Shown piece by piece: positions 23,949 to 33,490 of a stretch of DNA of 64,000 nucleotides; position 1 is the stretch's first letter, and every line of letters starts with the position of its first letter. The notes under the pieces are model-generated. The model worked only from the letters and a program-made list of their open reading frames with translations, was not told the origin of the DNA and did not search any database. Source of the DNA: Myxococcota bacterium (lineage in GTDB: Bacteria > Myxococcota_A > UBA9160 > UBA4427); contig JANQEL010000220.1 of assembly GCA_028278345.1 (NCBI GenBank), forward strand, positions 24,730 to 88,729, in the 5' to 3' direction. Made by a program: the position numbers and the translations under genes.

Positions 23949-26900
23949 GCGGGGCGAGCGAACCCGAACCCGCGGCGCCGATCGCGATCGTCGGGATCGG
24001 CTGTCGTTATCCCGGTGCACGCGGGCCCGAGGAACTCTGGCGGGTCGCGCGCGACGGTGAATTCACCGTACGCGACGTCCCCGAGCATCGCGTCGAATTC
24101 GGTTTCGACATCCAGCGCTTCCACGACGATCGCGCGCGAATCCCCGGCCGCATCTCGAGCATCAAGGCGGGCTTCATCGATCACCCCGAAGAGTTCGATC
24201 CGCTCCCCTTCGGTCTGACGCCGCGTGACGCCGCGGCCCTCGAACCTCAGGCCCGCATGGCCTTCGAAGTGGTATGGGATGCGATCGTCGATGCCGGGCT
24301 TCCCTTCGAGAGTCTGCGCGGCGAACGCGTGGCGATGATCCTCGGCCATACCGCCGAGGACTTCTCGCGCGAACGCATCGCCGTGATGGGCGAAGACGCG
24401 GCGATGCGCGCCCTCGATGTGCGAAGCGCCGTGGGTTTCGCGAAAGCCGCCGTTTCGGGGCGCATCTCGCATCAACTCGACCTGCGCGGTCCAAGCCTCA
24501 CGATCGACACCGCGTGCTCTTCCTCGCTCTATGCCACCCACCTCGCCTGCCACAGCATCTGGCGCGGCGAGTCGAAGCTGGCGTTCGCCGGCGGCCTGAA
24601 CCTCTTCCTCACTCCCGAAGGCAGCCTCGCGCTCTCGCGCAGCGGCATGATGGCCGCGGATGGCAAATGCAAGGCCTTCGACGAACGGGCCGATGGCTTC
24701 GTGCGCGCCGAGGGCGCAGGGGTCGTCCTGCTGCGCCCCCTCGCGGATGCGATCGAGAACGGCGATCGCGTCTATGCGGTGATTCGCGGTACGGGGATCA
24801 GTGCCGATGGGCGCGACGGCGGTCACATGATGGCACCCGGGCGCGAGGGCCAGGCGCAGGCGATGCACGACGCGTATCGCATGGCGGCGCTTTCGCCTTC
24901 GGAGATCGACTTCGTCGAAACCCATGGCACCGGTACGGTGGTGGGGGATCCGATCGAAATCGGCGCACTCGCGGACGTGATGGGACCGGGGCGTGATCCC
25001 GCGCGACCGCTTCGGGTGTCTTCGATCAAGGGAAACATCGGCCATGCGGAATCCGCCTCGGGAGCGGCGGGGCTGATCAAGGCCGCGCTCGCGGTGCACC
25101 ACCGAACGCTTCCGGCGCAGCTTCACTTCGAAGTGCCGAGCACGCGCATTCCCTGGGACGAGATCCCGATTCAAGTGCAGCGCGAGACGGAGCCGTGGCC
25201 GCACGACGGCGTGGCGCGGGTCGGTGTCAATTCATTCGGGATCTCGGGGACCAACGCGCATGTCATCGTCGAGACGGCGCCGCCCCACGCGGTTACGAAG
25301 CCCGACGACGCAGCGCGACCGCGACTCGTTGCCCTTTCGACCCACGAACCCGCGGCGCTGCGCGAGAGTGCGGCAGAACATCTCGAGTGGATTCGCGCCG
25401 GCGCGATCGACAGCGCAGACGCCTTCGACGATCTCGCCTACACGCTCGGTCGGCGGCGTAGTCATCTCAACGAGCGCGCGGCCTTCCTCGTCGATTCCCC
25501 CGCGAGTCTCGCACGCGAGCTCGAGGGCTTCGCCGCCCAGGCCAGTGGGGCCGAGCGCTTTCGCGGGCAGGCGAGCGATGCAAAGCGGCATCCGTTGGTG
25601 TTCGTCTTTCCCGGTCAGGGTGGGCAGTGGATCGGGATGGCGCGCGATCTCGTCCAGACATCGAGTGCCTTCCGCCGCGAGATCGACGATTGGACGGATC
25701 GCTTTGGCGCACACGTCGATTGGTCGTTGCGCGATGTGCTGCTCGCCGATGCGGAGGCGGACCCGTTCAGATCGCTCGCCGTCCTGCAACCGACGCTTGT
25801 TGTGACGCAGATCGCGATCGCCGACTGGCTCGCGCTCCACGGCGTGGTGCCCGATGCGGTGCTCGGCCAAAGCGTGGGCGAAGTGGCGGCTGCGGCGGTC
25901 GCGGGCGCACTCGATCGCGATGACATTGCGAGGCTCGTCTGTTCGCGCGGTGCCGCGGTGCAGCGCGTGGCCGGCAAGGGCGCGATGGGCCTCATCGGCC
26001 TGCCCGAAGCCGAAACCCGGGAGGCGATCGCAGGCTTCGACGGTGTGATCGAAGTGGCCGGACAGAACGGCCTGTCCTCGACACTGATCGCGGGGAATCG
26101 TGCACCCCTCGTCGAGATCGTGGCGCGGTTGGAAGACGAAGGCGTGTTCGCTCGCGTTCTCGACGTCGACTTCGCGTCCCATTGCTTCCACATGGATCTG
26201 GTACTCGACGAGTTCGCAACGGCCATCGCGGGGATCACGCCGCGCGCGAGCGAAACGCGCTTCATCTCTTCGGTCACGAGCGACGAGTTCGCATGCGATG
26301 CCCTCGACGTCGACTACTGGGTGCAGAATCTGCGACGCCCCGTGCGCTTCGCCGACGCGCTGAAGCGCATCTTCGCCCAGGACGCGCCGACGCTGGTCGA
26401 AGTGTCGCCCCATCCATCCCTCGGCCACGCGATCTCCGAAGTCGCGGCCGAGCAGCAGAGTCAGGTCACGAGCCTCTCGACCCTGCGGCGGGAACAAGCG
26501 GGCGAGACCTGCCTGCTTCGCACCCTCGGCGAGCTCTTCGTGCGCGGCTACCCGGTCGCGATGGATCGCCTGCACGACGACGCGCGGGTGATCTCGACCC
26601 CCCTCTATCCCTACCAGAAGCAGACGCTGTGGTTCGGCGAACGACGGCGCCGGGACGTTCGCATCGCGACGCATCCGCTCTTGGGTGTCGAACGCGAGGA
26701 CAGCGAGAGCGGCGCCCGGGTCCACGAAGCCGTGCTCGACCTCGATACCACTCCGAGCCTCGCCTTCGCCGAGCGCAACGCGCACCTGCGAGTTCCCGCC
26801 GGTGTGGCGTTCGAGATCGCGCTCTCGGCATCGGCGAGTGCGGGTGGCGGGCAACGCCTCTCGGATCTCCGCTTCGCCCACTCGCCGGTGGCCAGTGCGA

Positions 26901-29311
26901 TCTCGACCAGCGACGCGCGTTGGCGCGTGCAGACGCGAATCGATCGCGACGATCGGGTGAGCGTCGTCGCGCGATCGAACGATGCTGAGACGGCGCGGTG
27001 GGAACCCGTGCTCGAAGCCGCGATCCAGCGCGACGAAGCCGTGCATGCGAACCGCTGCGAGATCGACCTCGATGCCGTTCGCGAACGCTGCACGCCCTTC
27101 GATCCCGATCTCGCGCGCAATCTGCTCGCCCAGGCGGGAACGCCGCCGCCGCGCAAACTCGACGGGATGCGCGAACTCCACACGGGGGATCGAGAACTCC
27201 TCGTTCGCATGACGCTTCCCGCGAAGTGCCAGAACGAGGTGGGACACTTCGCGCTGAATCCCGTCTTCTTCGAAACCGCAGTCGCGCTCGCGGGAACCCT
27301 GCTCGCACCCGTGGGAGGGGGCCCGCTGCCTTCGCGGGTCGGCGGCGTCGAGTTCGCATCCGCAGCACACGAGGAAGTCCTGTGTCACGCGAGCCTCGAT
27401 CGCGACGCGCGGTGCCTGGCGCTCACGTTCCTCCAACCGACTGGCGAACCCTGCGCTCGGATCGATGGGGTCGAGACGCGCCCCCATCCGGCGGCCGCCA
27501 AGACCTCGATCGAGATCGCGGAAGCGCCGGACCGCCGCAGTCGTGCGGATGGCAACGCCGAACGCATCCGCTTCTCGATGGAGTCCGGAACCGGCAGCGA
27601 GCACTTCGTCGCATGGCGTGAACCGGCTTCGCGCACCCTGGACGACGAAGTGACCGTCGCGATCCGTGCGGCGGCTTTCAGCCGCAGCGAACGCCTTCGA
27701 CTCCACACGGCCGACGCGCGAAACGAAGAGCTCGGTTGCGAGTTCGCGGGGGTCGTGACCCGGGTCGGCTCCGATGCAGGAGATCTCCGAGTTGGAGATC
27801 GCGTCATGGGTCTCGCCTCGGGAAGCATGGCGAGCGCGATCACGCTGCCAAGCGATGCCCTGGTCGCCATGCCAACGGGGATTTCCTTCGACCGCGCCGC
27901 GACCCTGCCCTTCGTCCTGGCGACCGCGCAACGCGCCGTGAACGAACTCGCTGCGCCCGGCCCGGAAGCGCGTGTCCTGGTCCTCGGCGGCGACGACGAA
28001 CTCGCCCGCGCGATCATGGGCTTCGCCCTGGCGAGCGGGGCCGACGTCGTCGGTTGCCCGAACGATCCGGCGAGCATCGCGGCCGAACTCGCTTCGCTCC
28101 AGGCGGCGGAGCACATCGACCTCGTGCTTTCGACCAGCGGGAGTCACAACGCCGCCGCGATTCGAGAACGCCTCTCGGCCACCGCGACCTGGATCGATCT
28201 CGCGCCGCACCCGCCCCACCCGACCATCGACCTGGGCGCGAATCGCGCCTTCCTCCGCGTCGACATCGAGGCGCTGCTTCGCGAGGCCCCCGAAGCCGTT
28301 GGCCCGCTACTCGGGCGTGCGTTCGAGGCCACGAAGGATTTCGATGGCACATCGCAGCTCGCGCCCAGACCCGTGGCCTTCCCGGCACGAGAGATCGCAC
28401 GGGCCTTCCGCTTTGCGGCCCAGCGGCGCGCGCATCAGCCGGTCGTGGTGCGTTTCGACGAAGACCTGGAACTCGATGGGCTCGAGCTGCGCGATCGCGA
28501 GTTCCAGTTCGATCGCGAGGCCTCGCACCGGCTCGTCGTCGAGACCGAACGTGACGCCGTGATCGCCGGCGCATGGCTCGCGCGACGCGGCGCACGCCAG
28601 CTATCGATCGAACTCTCGGGCTCGAGCCTGGAAGAGAAGAACCGGATCGAAGCCGGCCTCGCAAACCACGACGCACACGTCGAATGGACCGATATCGATC
28701 GCGACTCGATCGGAAGCATCACGTGCGTCGTCCGGGATCCCGCAGCGTTCGAACGATTGGCCGAGGGTTCGAACCACGGCCCGCTCATCGTGATCCACGA
28801 ACGAGGCGACACGCTTCCGGATTCGGCCGTAAGGACGCTGTGCGACGAGGTCCGGGCCGCAGGCCGCACCGCGGCGAGCCTGGGCATCGACGCGAGCGCA
28901 TTCCAGACTCCCGCGAACGTTCGTCGGATCGAATCGACTCTCGATCATCTGCTGCACGGCGGACGCGGGCTCGATGCCCGCTTCGAAAGCGCACCGCTTC
29001 CCAATGCGTCGTCGACGCCTGCGACCGCGGAAGGCGCCCACAACCTGCACGATCGTGCAGCGGTCTATGCGCTCTTCGAAGAGCGGGTCGCGAGCGTACT
29101 CGCGCTCTCCGATGATGCACGCGGCCGCCTCGTCGACGACACACCGCTCAACGACATCGGCCTCGACTCCCTGCTCGCGCGCGAACTCGCCCTGCAGCTC
29201 GAAACCCTGGCCGGGGTTTCCTTCGAACCCGCGCTGTGGGCCGATCGCCCGAGCCTCGCCACCCTGGTCGACGTCGCGGCGGACAAACTCGGCGTCGCGG
29301 GAAACGCCTGA
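23945..29311 (+). CDS. Type I polyketide synthase with intact KS-AT-ACP and degenerate DH/ER/KR
   Basis: A 1788-residue single-module PKS. KS: C191 in DTACSSSL, H327 in HGTGT and H367 in NIGHAES are all present. AT: S643 in GQSVGE and H746 in FASHCFHMD are present. The region about 890-1140 resembles a dehydratase, but the catalytic His position is Arg (R944 in FAERNAH) and the Asp position appears as Glu (E1110 in FFETAV). About 1170-1480 resembles an enoylreductase, but the nucleotide loop reads VLVLGGDDELARA. About 1520-1640 is a short KR remnant without TGGxGxxG or a YxxxN. ACP: S1742 in GLDSLLAR. The GTG start overlaps the upstream stop by 4 bp. Confidence 0.9.
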   Translation: MSGASEPEPAAPIAIVGIGCRYPGARGPEELWRVARDGEFTVRDVPEHRVEFGFDIQRFHDDRARIPGRISSIKAGFIDHPEEFDPLPFGLTPRDAAALEPQARMAFEVVWDAIVDAGLPFESLRGERVAMILGHTAEDFSRERIAVMGEDAAMRALDVRSAVGFAKAAVSGRISHQLDLRGPSLTIDTACSSSLYATHLACHSIWRGESKLAFAGGLNLFLTPEGSLALSRSGMMAADGKCKAFDERADGFVRAEGAGVVLLRPLADAIENGDRVYAVIRGTGISADGRDGGHMMAPGREGQAQAMHDAYRMAALSPSEIDFVETHGTGTVVGDPIEIGALADVMGPGRDPARPLRVSSIKGNIGHAESASGAAGLIKAALAVHHRTLPAQLHFEVPSTRIPWDEIPIQVQRETEPWPHDGVARVGVNSFGISGTNAHVIVETAPPHAVTKPDDAARPRLVALSTHEPAALRESAAEHLEWIRAGAIDSADAFDDLAYTLGRRRSHLNERAAFLVDSPASLARELEGFAAQASGAERFRGQASDAKRHPLVFVFPGQGGQWIGMARDLVQTSSAFRREIDDWTDRFGAHVDWSLRDVLLADAEADPFRSLAVLQPTLVVTQIAIADWLALHGVVPDAVLGQSVGEVAAAAVAGALDRDDIARLVCSRGAAVQRVAGKGAMGLIGLPEAETREAIAGFDGVIEVAGQNGLSSTLIAGNRAPLVEIVARLEDEGVFARVLDVDFASHCFHMDLVLDEFATAIAGITPRASETRFISSVTSDEFACDALDVDYWVQNLRRPVRFADALKRIFAQDAPTLVEVSPHPSLGHAISEVAAEQQSQVTSLSTLRREQAGETCLLRTLGELFVRGYPVAMDRLHDDARVISTPLYPYQKQTLWFGERRRRDVRIATHPLLGVEREDSESGARVHEAVLDLDTTPSLAFAERNAHLRVPAGVAFEIALSASASAGGGQRLSDLRFAHSPVASAISTSDARWRVQTRIDRDDRVSVVARSNDAETARWEPVLEAAIQRDEAVHANRCEIDLDAVRERCTPFDPDLARNLLAQAGTPPPRKLDGMRELHTGDRELLVRMTLPAKCQNEVGHFALNPVFFETAVALAGTLLAPVGGGPLPSRVGGVEFASAAHEEVLCHASLDRDARCLALTFLQPTGEPCARIDGVETRPHPAAAKTSIEIAEAPDRRSRADGNAERIRFSMESGTGSEHFVAWREPASRTLDDEVTVAIRAAAFSRSERLRLHTADARNEELGCEFAGVVTRVGSDAGDLRVGDRVMGLASGSMASAITLPSDALVAMPTGISFDRAATLPFVLATAQRAVNELAAPGPEARVLVLGGDDELARAIMGFALASGADVVGCPNDPASIAAELASLQAAEHIDLVLSTSGSHNAAAIRERLSATATWIDLAPHPPHPTIDLGANRAFLRVDIEALLREAPEAVGPLLGRAFEATKDFDGTSQLAPRPVAFPAREIARAFRFAAQRRAHQPVVVRFDEDLELDGLELRDREFQFDREASHRLVVETERDAVIAGAWLARRGARQLSIELSGSSLEEKNRIEAGLANHDAHVEWTDIDRDSIGSITCVVRDPAAFERLAEGSNHGPLIVIHERGDTLPDSAVRTLCDEVRAAGRTAASLGIDASAFQTPANVRRIESTLDHLLHGGRGLDARFESAPLPNASSTPATAEGAHNLHDRAAVYALFEERVASVLALSDDARGRLVDDTPLNDIGLDSLLARELALQLETLAGVSFEPALWADRPSLATLVDVAADKLGVAGNA

Positions 29312-29313
29312 CG

Positions 29314-30189
29314 ATGACGTTGCGGCTTTCGATCGAATGCCCGGATCGACCGGGCCTGCCCGTCTTGTTCGTGCACGGCTTCGCGCATCATCGGTGCGTC
29401 TGGTCGCAGGTCACCCGGCGACTCGACTCGTCCATCCGACCCATCGCGTTCGACCTGCGGGGGCACGGCGACTCGGCGTGGTCGCCAGAGCGTCGCTATG
29501 CGATCGAAGATCACGCGGGCGACATCGGCCGGGTTCTCGACGAAGTCGACGTGGAACGTGCGGTGGTGGTGGGCCATTCCCTTGGCGGCCTCGCCTCGAC
29601 TCTCTTCGCCGCGGCGAACCCGGAACGCGTCGCTGCGCTCGCCCTGATCGATACCGGCCCGCATCTCTCGATCGCCGGCGTCACCCAGATCGCACGCGAT
29701 AGCAGTCAGGCACCGATCTGCTTCGAGGACGAAGCCGCCTACGAAGCCTGGCTCGCGTCGACGATGCCCTTCGCCAGTCCCGAGAGCCTCAAACCACTCG
29801 TAGAGCGTGCCCTCGTCGAACGCAGCGATGGCCTGTTCGAGCCCAGGCTCGACCCCGGGATTCTTGAACCCGCAATCGAAGGCAATGACCTCGAGAACAC
29901 CGCACCGACCATCGAAGCCGCGCTTCGCGCGATCACCTGCCCCACGTTGCTCGTACGTGGCGGGCTCTCGTCGCTGCTGAGCCGCGAGGTCGCGCACAGC
30001 GTCGTCGACGAGTTCCTCGCCGACGGTCATCTCGTCACCCTCGAACGCGCGGGACACGCCGTGATGCTCGACGATCCGATCGGCTTACAGCGCGAACTCA
30101 GGGGCTTCATCGAGGCGGTGCGAGAGAAGCTCGACCTCAGGGCTGCGAACCCTCGGCCCAAAGCACGCGCTCATCGCGCAGCCGTGTGA
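29314..30189 (+). CDS. Alpha/beta hydrolase
   Basis: A 291-residue alpha/beta hydrolase. The oxyanion HGF motif (VLFVHGFAHH), the nucleophile S89 in GHSLGG and the late catalytic His in RAGHAVML are all visible. It begins 2 bp after the PKS stop, so it is very likely a discrete product-releasing thioesterase or a polyketide-tailoring hydrolase, as the PKS itself has no terminal thioesterase. The ATG at 29314 is chosen for that position. Its last 53 bp overlap the 3' end of the convergent MFS gene. Confidence 0.86.
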   Translation: MTLRLSIECPDRPGLPVLFVHGFAHHRCVWSQVTRRLDSSIRPIAFDLRGHGDSAWSPERRYAIEDHAGDIGRVLDEVDVERAVVVGHSLGGLASTLFAAANPERVAALALIDTGPHLSIAGVTQIARDSSQAPICFEDEAAYEAWLASTMPFASPESLKPLVERALVERSDGLFEPRLDPGILEPAIEGNDLENTAPTIEAALRAITCPTLLVRGGLSSLLSREVAHSVVDEFLADGHLVTLERAGHAVMLDDPIGLQRELRGFIEAVREKLDLRAANPRPKARAHRAAV

Positions 30190-31387
30190 GCGCCAGCCAC
30201 GCCGCCCCGTTGAGCAGCGCAAAGGTGGTGAACGCCACCGTGTAGGTGCCGGTGTGATCGTGCACCGCTCCCGCGAACACGGGCCCCAGCACTCCGGCGG
30301 GCAGGATGGCGAACATGATCGCGCCATAGATCGCCGCGAGATGCCTCACGCCGAAGCACTCGCCGATGATCAACGGATAGACGACGTCGCGGGCCGCTGA
30401 AGAGAAGCCGAACAAGACGACGAAGAGCCACACCCAGGCGAGGTGCCCGGGTGTGGCGAGCAGTACGAGGGAACTCGCTCCCAGCAGCCCGAAGTCGAGC
30501 AGGAGTGCCGTGTGGCGCGGCACCCGATCGGCGATCGCCCCGAGCACCACCTTGCTCACGATCCCCAGACCGATCGCGAAGCGGTAGTAGTCGCTCGCCT
30601 CGCTGCGCGGCATGCCGTGATCGGTCCAGTACAGCACGAGGTGCTGCAGCAGCGCGAGGAAGTAGGCGAAGAAGCAGAAGAGCGTCGCCGCGAGGATCCA
30701 GAACGATCGCGTGCGCAGGGCGTCGGAGAGGGAGAGATCCTCCGCAGCTCCCCTCGCCTCGACCTCTTCCACGCCCGGCGATGCCGGGCGTGCATCCGCA
30801 TCACGCGGTTCTCGAACCAGGAAGAGCGCGGCCGGAACGAGAACGAAGATCGCGATCCAGGCGAGTTGATCGAGGGCATCCCTCCATCCGCTCTGATCCG
30901 CGATCCCCGTGGCGAGGGGCACCAGCAGGAAGCCACCGATGTTCGAGCCGGTGTACACGATGCCCAACGCGAGACCGCGACCGCGATCGAACCAACGCAT
31001 CACGATCTGTCCCACCGTGATGTCCCCCACGCCCACCACCGCGAGGCCGAGCAACACCACGATGGCGCGCAGGTGCCAGAGGGATTCGATGCGCGCGTAG
31101 AGGAAGAAGGTGATCGCCACCAACGCCGTCGCAGCGATCAGGATGGGCTTCGCGCCGATGCGTGAAACCTGCGCACCGACGAGCGGACTCGCGAAGGCGA
31201 TCACCCAGATCTGCCACGAGAGCGCTTCGGAGTACTGGGCGCGCAGCCAACCGAACTCGCCGATGATGTCGCGCGCGAGGGGGTTCACCACGTAGCCGTA
31301 GCCGAGGCCGAGCTGGCAGATCAGGCCTCCCAGCACCACCAGACCGCCGCCGCCGAGCCACTGGGACGCGCGAGGTTCTGACCCCAT
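30137..31387 (-). CDS. MFS transporter (monocarboxylate/oxalate-formate type)
   Basis: A 416-residue transporter with twelve predicted membrane helices in two halves, separated by a charged loop near residues 195-225. The first half has GYGYVVNPLARDIIGEFGW and GDITVGQIVMRWFDRGRGLALGI, typical of the monocarboxylate/OFA-type MFS group. It probably moves an organic acid. The ATG at 31387 directly adjoins a palindromic operator and has no room for a ribosome site, so the mRNA may be leaderless. It is divergent from a TetR gene, its likely repressor. Confidence 0.87.
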   Translation of the reverse strand: MGSEPRASQWLGGGGLVVLGGLICQLGLGYGYVVNPLARDIIGEFGWLRAQYSEALSWQIWVIAFASPLVGAQVSRIGAKPILIAATALVAITFFLYARIESLWHLRAIVVLLGLAVVGVGDITVGQIVMRWFDRGRGLALGIVYTGSNIGGFLLVPLATGIADQSGWRDALDQLAWIAIFVLVPAALFLVREPRDADARPASPGVEEVEARGAAEDLSLSDALRTRSFWILAATLFCFFAYFLALLQHLVLYWTDHGMPRSEASDYYRFAIGLGIVSKVVLGAIADRVPRHTALLLDFGLLGASSLVLLATPGHLAWVWLFVVLFGFSSAARDVVYPLIIGECFGVRHLAAIYGAIMFAILPAGVLGPVFAGAVHDHTGTYTVAFTTFALLNGAAWLALTRLRDERVLWAEGSQP

Positions 31388-31406
31388 ACGATACGTATAG
31401 TATCGT
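31388..31406. promoter_or_regulatory. TetR-type operator (perfect 7-bp inverted repeat)
   Basis: ACGATAC, spacer GTATA, GTATCGT: a perfect inverted repeat of 19 bp in the 64-bp spacer between the divergent MFS (start 31387) and TetR (start 31452) genes. Symmetry continues partly outward (TA before, TA after). It is the best operator candidate in the window and should control both genes. Confidence 0.62.
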
Positions 31407-31451
31407 TATCCCTGGATCTTCTCTCCAACATTCGCCGCAGACGGGTCGTTC

Positions 31452-32045
31452 GTGTCGAGCAGCACCTCCAACAACTCCGGATCGAGCGCGGGGCGCCCGC
31501 GCAGCGAAGAAGCCCACCAGGCCATCCTCGACGCCACCCTCGAGTTGCTGGTCGAAGGCGGCTACTCGGCGCTCACCGTCGAGGGCGTGGCTTCGCGCGC
31601 CGGGGTCGGCAAGGCGACGATCTACCGCCGCTGGTCATCGAAACTACCGCTGATCGTCGAGGCGTTCGGCGCGCTTCCGGGCTTCGAGGATTGCGACACC
31701 GGCAACCTCGCCGACGACCTGAAGCAGATGCTCGGTCGCTACCTCGAGGTCTTCAACACCACCGCGCTCTCCGCCGTGCTGCCCAGCCTCGCCGGCGAAC
31801 GCTTCCACAACGAAGAACTCTCCGTGCTCTTCGACCCGGTTTCGATGTCGCGTCGCCGCCCGCTGATCGAGGCCCTCGAACGCGCGCAGGACCGCGGCGA
31901 GATCCCGAACGACATCAACCTCGAACTCGCCGCCGACCTCGTGGTCGGCCCGATCGCCGTCGCCCTCTTCTTCAAGGGCGGCCGTCTCAAACCCGAGATG
32001 GTCGACCCCATGGTCGACCTCGCCTTGAGGGGTCTGCGCGCGTAG
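31452..32045 (+). CDS. TetR/AcrR family transcriptional regulator
   Basis: A 197-residue repressor with a helix-turn-helix at about residues 35-62 (TVEGVASRAGVGKATIYRRWSSKLPLI) and a TetR C-terminal domain of the 'TetR_C' type with two helices ending in LVVGPIAVALFFKGG. It starts with GTG at 31452. It is divergent from an MFS transporter across a perfect 19-bp palindrome, so autoregulation plus control of the transporter is the simplest reading. A related half-site occurs near 36735, upstream of the FadD3-like ligase gene. Confidence 0.88.
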   Translation: MSSSTSNNSGSSAGRPRSEEAHQAILDATLELLVEGGYSALTVEGVASRAGVGKATIYRRWSSKLPLIVEAFGALPGFEDCDTGNLADDLKQMLGRYLEVFNTTALSAVLPSLAGERFHNEELSVLFDPVSMSRRRPLIEALERAQDRGEIPNDINLELAADLVVGPIAVALFFKGGRLKPEMVDPMVDLALRGLRA

Positions 32046-32051
32046 CTCGCA

Positions 32052-32069
32052 ACTGGATTGGAATCCAGT
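32052..32069. repeat. 18-bp palindromic repeat, copy 1
   Basis: ACTGGATT-GG-AATCCAGT is a perfect 8-bp inverted repeat with a 2-nt centre. It lies between the convergent TetR and pyruvyl transferase stops. Copies with the same arms and length occur at 45763-45780 and 47413-47430. Confidence 0.55.
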
Positions 32070-33409
32070 CAGGCGCTCGCCGAGTTCGCCTGTTTCAGCG
32101 CTCGGTAGTGGCGGTCGAGTTCGCGGAAGCGGCGGGCGTTCTTCTGGGCGGTTTCGCGGAAGCCCGACGCGGCGGCGGCCTGATCGAGCAGGACGGCGAT
32201 GTTGCGGTGGGCACGCTGCCACCTCTCGCGCTCGATGCCCGCCAGGGCATCGAGTGCAACCGCCTTGCTCGCACGCGTCGTCTCGCTCGGCGTGTCGAGC
32301 ACTTCACCGACGCGCACCCAATGCTCGTCGAGCGCAGCACGCACCGACGCGCGCGCCTCTCCGCTCGGAACCTCTGCCGGCAGTCCTTTCTCGATCCTCT
32401 CGAAGACCTGCGTCCACGATTCCACGAGACCCTCTTCTCGCCGCAATCCCCGCTGCGAAGCAATGAAGCCGCTGAACTTCGCATGCCCGCCCGGCGCTTC
32501 ACGTGCCACGATGAGCGCAGGACGCTCGAAGGCGGTCGCGGTGATCGCGCCGTGCAGGGACGAGCCGATGTAGCACTCGGAATCGCGAATCAAGCCGATG
32601 ACTTCCCGCAGGCTGCGCGGAGTCTCGACGACCAGCGGAGCCGTCGTCATCGCCCGGCCGAGCTGCGCCGCCAACTCGCCGTCGCCATGACAGCAGCCCA
32701 GGGCGAGGAGCACCGCCTTCGCATCTTCACGACGGCACAGCGAATCGATTCTCGCGGCCGTCTCCTCGAGGGTCTCCGTCAGATACCGCGAGTTGAAGTG
32801 GAACGTGATCGTGCGCTCGGATCGTTCGCATCCGCGCGAGGCGAAGGCTTCGTCGACCGCTCGATCGAGTTCGACGTGGCTGAACAGTCGGTCGACTTCG
32901 ATCGCAGAGTCGGGGGCAACGGTGACTTCCTCCCGTGCGCCCGCTTCGACCAGGAACGATCGGCTTCGCTCGTCGCGCACGGCGACGCGATCCGCCGCCT
33001 CGACCGCCCAGGCGGCCAGCCTCTCGACCTCGGGCGAGAACGAACCCGGAACTCCCGGCGCATTCCACACAAGCGGCACACCCAGTTCGCATGCGTGACG
33101 ACTCGCGCCGAACCAGAGATCCGAGTACGCGAAGAGCTGCGTTTCACCCTTCCCCGCGTAGGGAACGACATCCGATGCCTGGGCGTGGACGATGTGCCCG
33201 CCGCCGACGATGACCGCATCGAACTCACGCTCGAAGGCTTCGCGTGAAGAGATCGTCAGCACGCAATCGCCGAAGACGGGATGCCCACCCACGGGCGAGA
33301 CGTGGACGATCTCGTCGCCGCGTTCCCGCAGCCTGCGTTCGACGATCAGCGGGAAGAGCAGGTCGCCGTAGTTCTCTACGTCGAACGTGCCGAAGTGCGC
33401 GATCCGCAC
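32069..33409 (-). CDS. Polysaccharide pyruvyl transferase family protein
   Basis: A 446-residue protein with the pyruvyl transferase family pattern: MRIAHFGTFDVENYGDLLFPLI at the start (the NxGD element), VIVGGGHIVHA near residue 65, and the late SECYIGSSLHGAITATAFERPAL (SxxHG element). The family adds pyruvyl ketals to sugars of surface polysaccharides using PEP. About 100 helical, charged residues follow the catalytic domain. No glycan genes are adjacent, so it stands alone here. Confidence 0.85.
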   Translation of the reverse strand: MRIAHFGTFDVENYGDLLFPLIVERRLRERGDEIVHVSPVGGHPVFGDCVLTISSREAFEREFDAVIVGGGHIVHAQASDVVPYAGKGETQLFAYSDLWFGASRHACELGVPLVWNAPGVPGSFSPEVERLAAWAVEAADRVAVRDERSRSFLVEAGAREEVTVAPDSAIEVDRLFSHVELDRAVDEAFASRGCERSERTITFHFNSRYLTETLEETAARIDSLCRREDAKAVLLALGCCHGDGELAAQLGRAMTTAPLVVETPRSLREVIGLIRDSECYIGSSLHGAITATAFERPALIVAREAPGGHAKFSGFIASQRGLRREEGLVESWTQVFERIEKGLPAEVPSGEARASVRAALDEHWVRVGEVLDTPSETTRASKAVALDALAGIERERWQRAHRNIAVLLDQAAAASGFRETAQKNARRFRELDRHYRALKQANSASA

Positions 33410-33490
33410 ATCCCCTCCTGGCGGGCCTGGGGAGGGCTGTTCATCACGTAGCCAAGGGCGCCATCGACATCCACGCCGAGAACGGCGCGA

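Noticed and set aside
25232..28219. A 995-codon minus-strand frame inside the PKS
   Set aside because: The PKS frame has all KS, AT and ACP motifs; the opposite frame is a compositional shadow.
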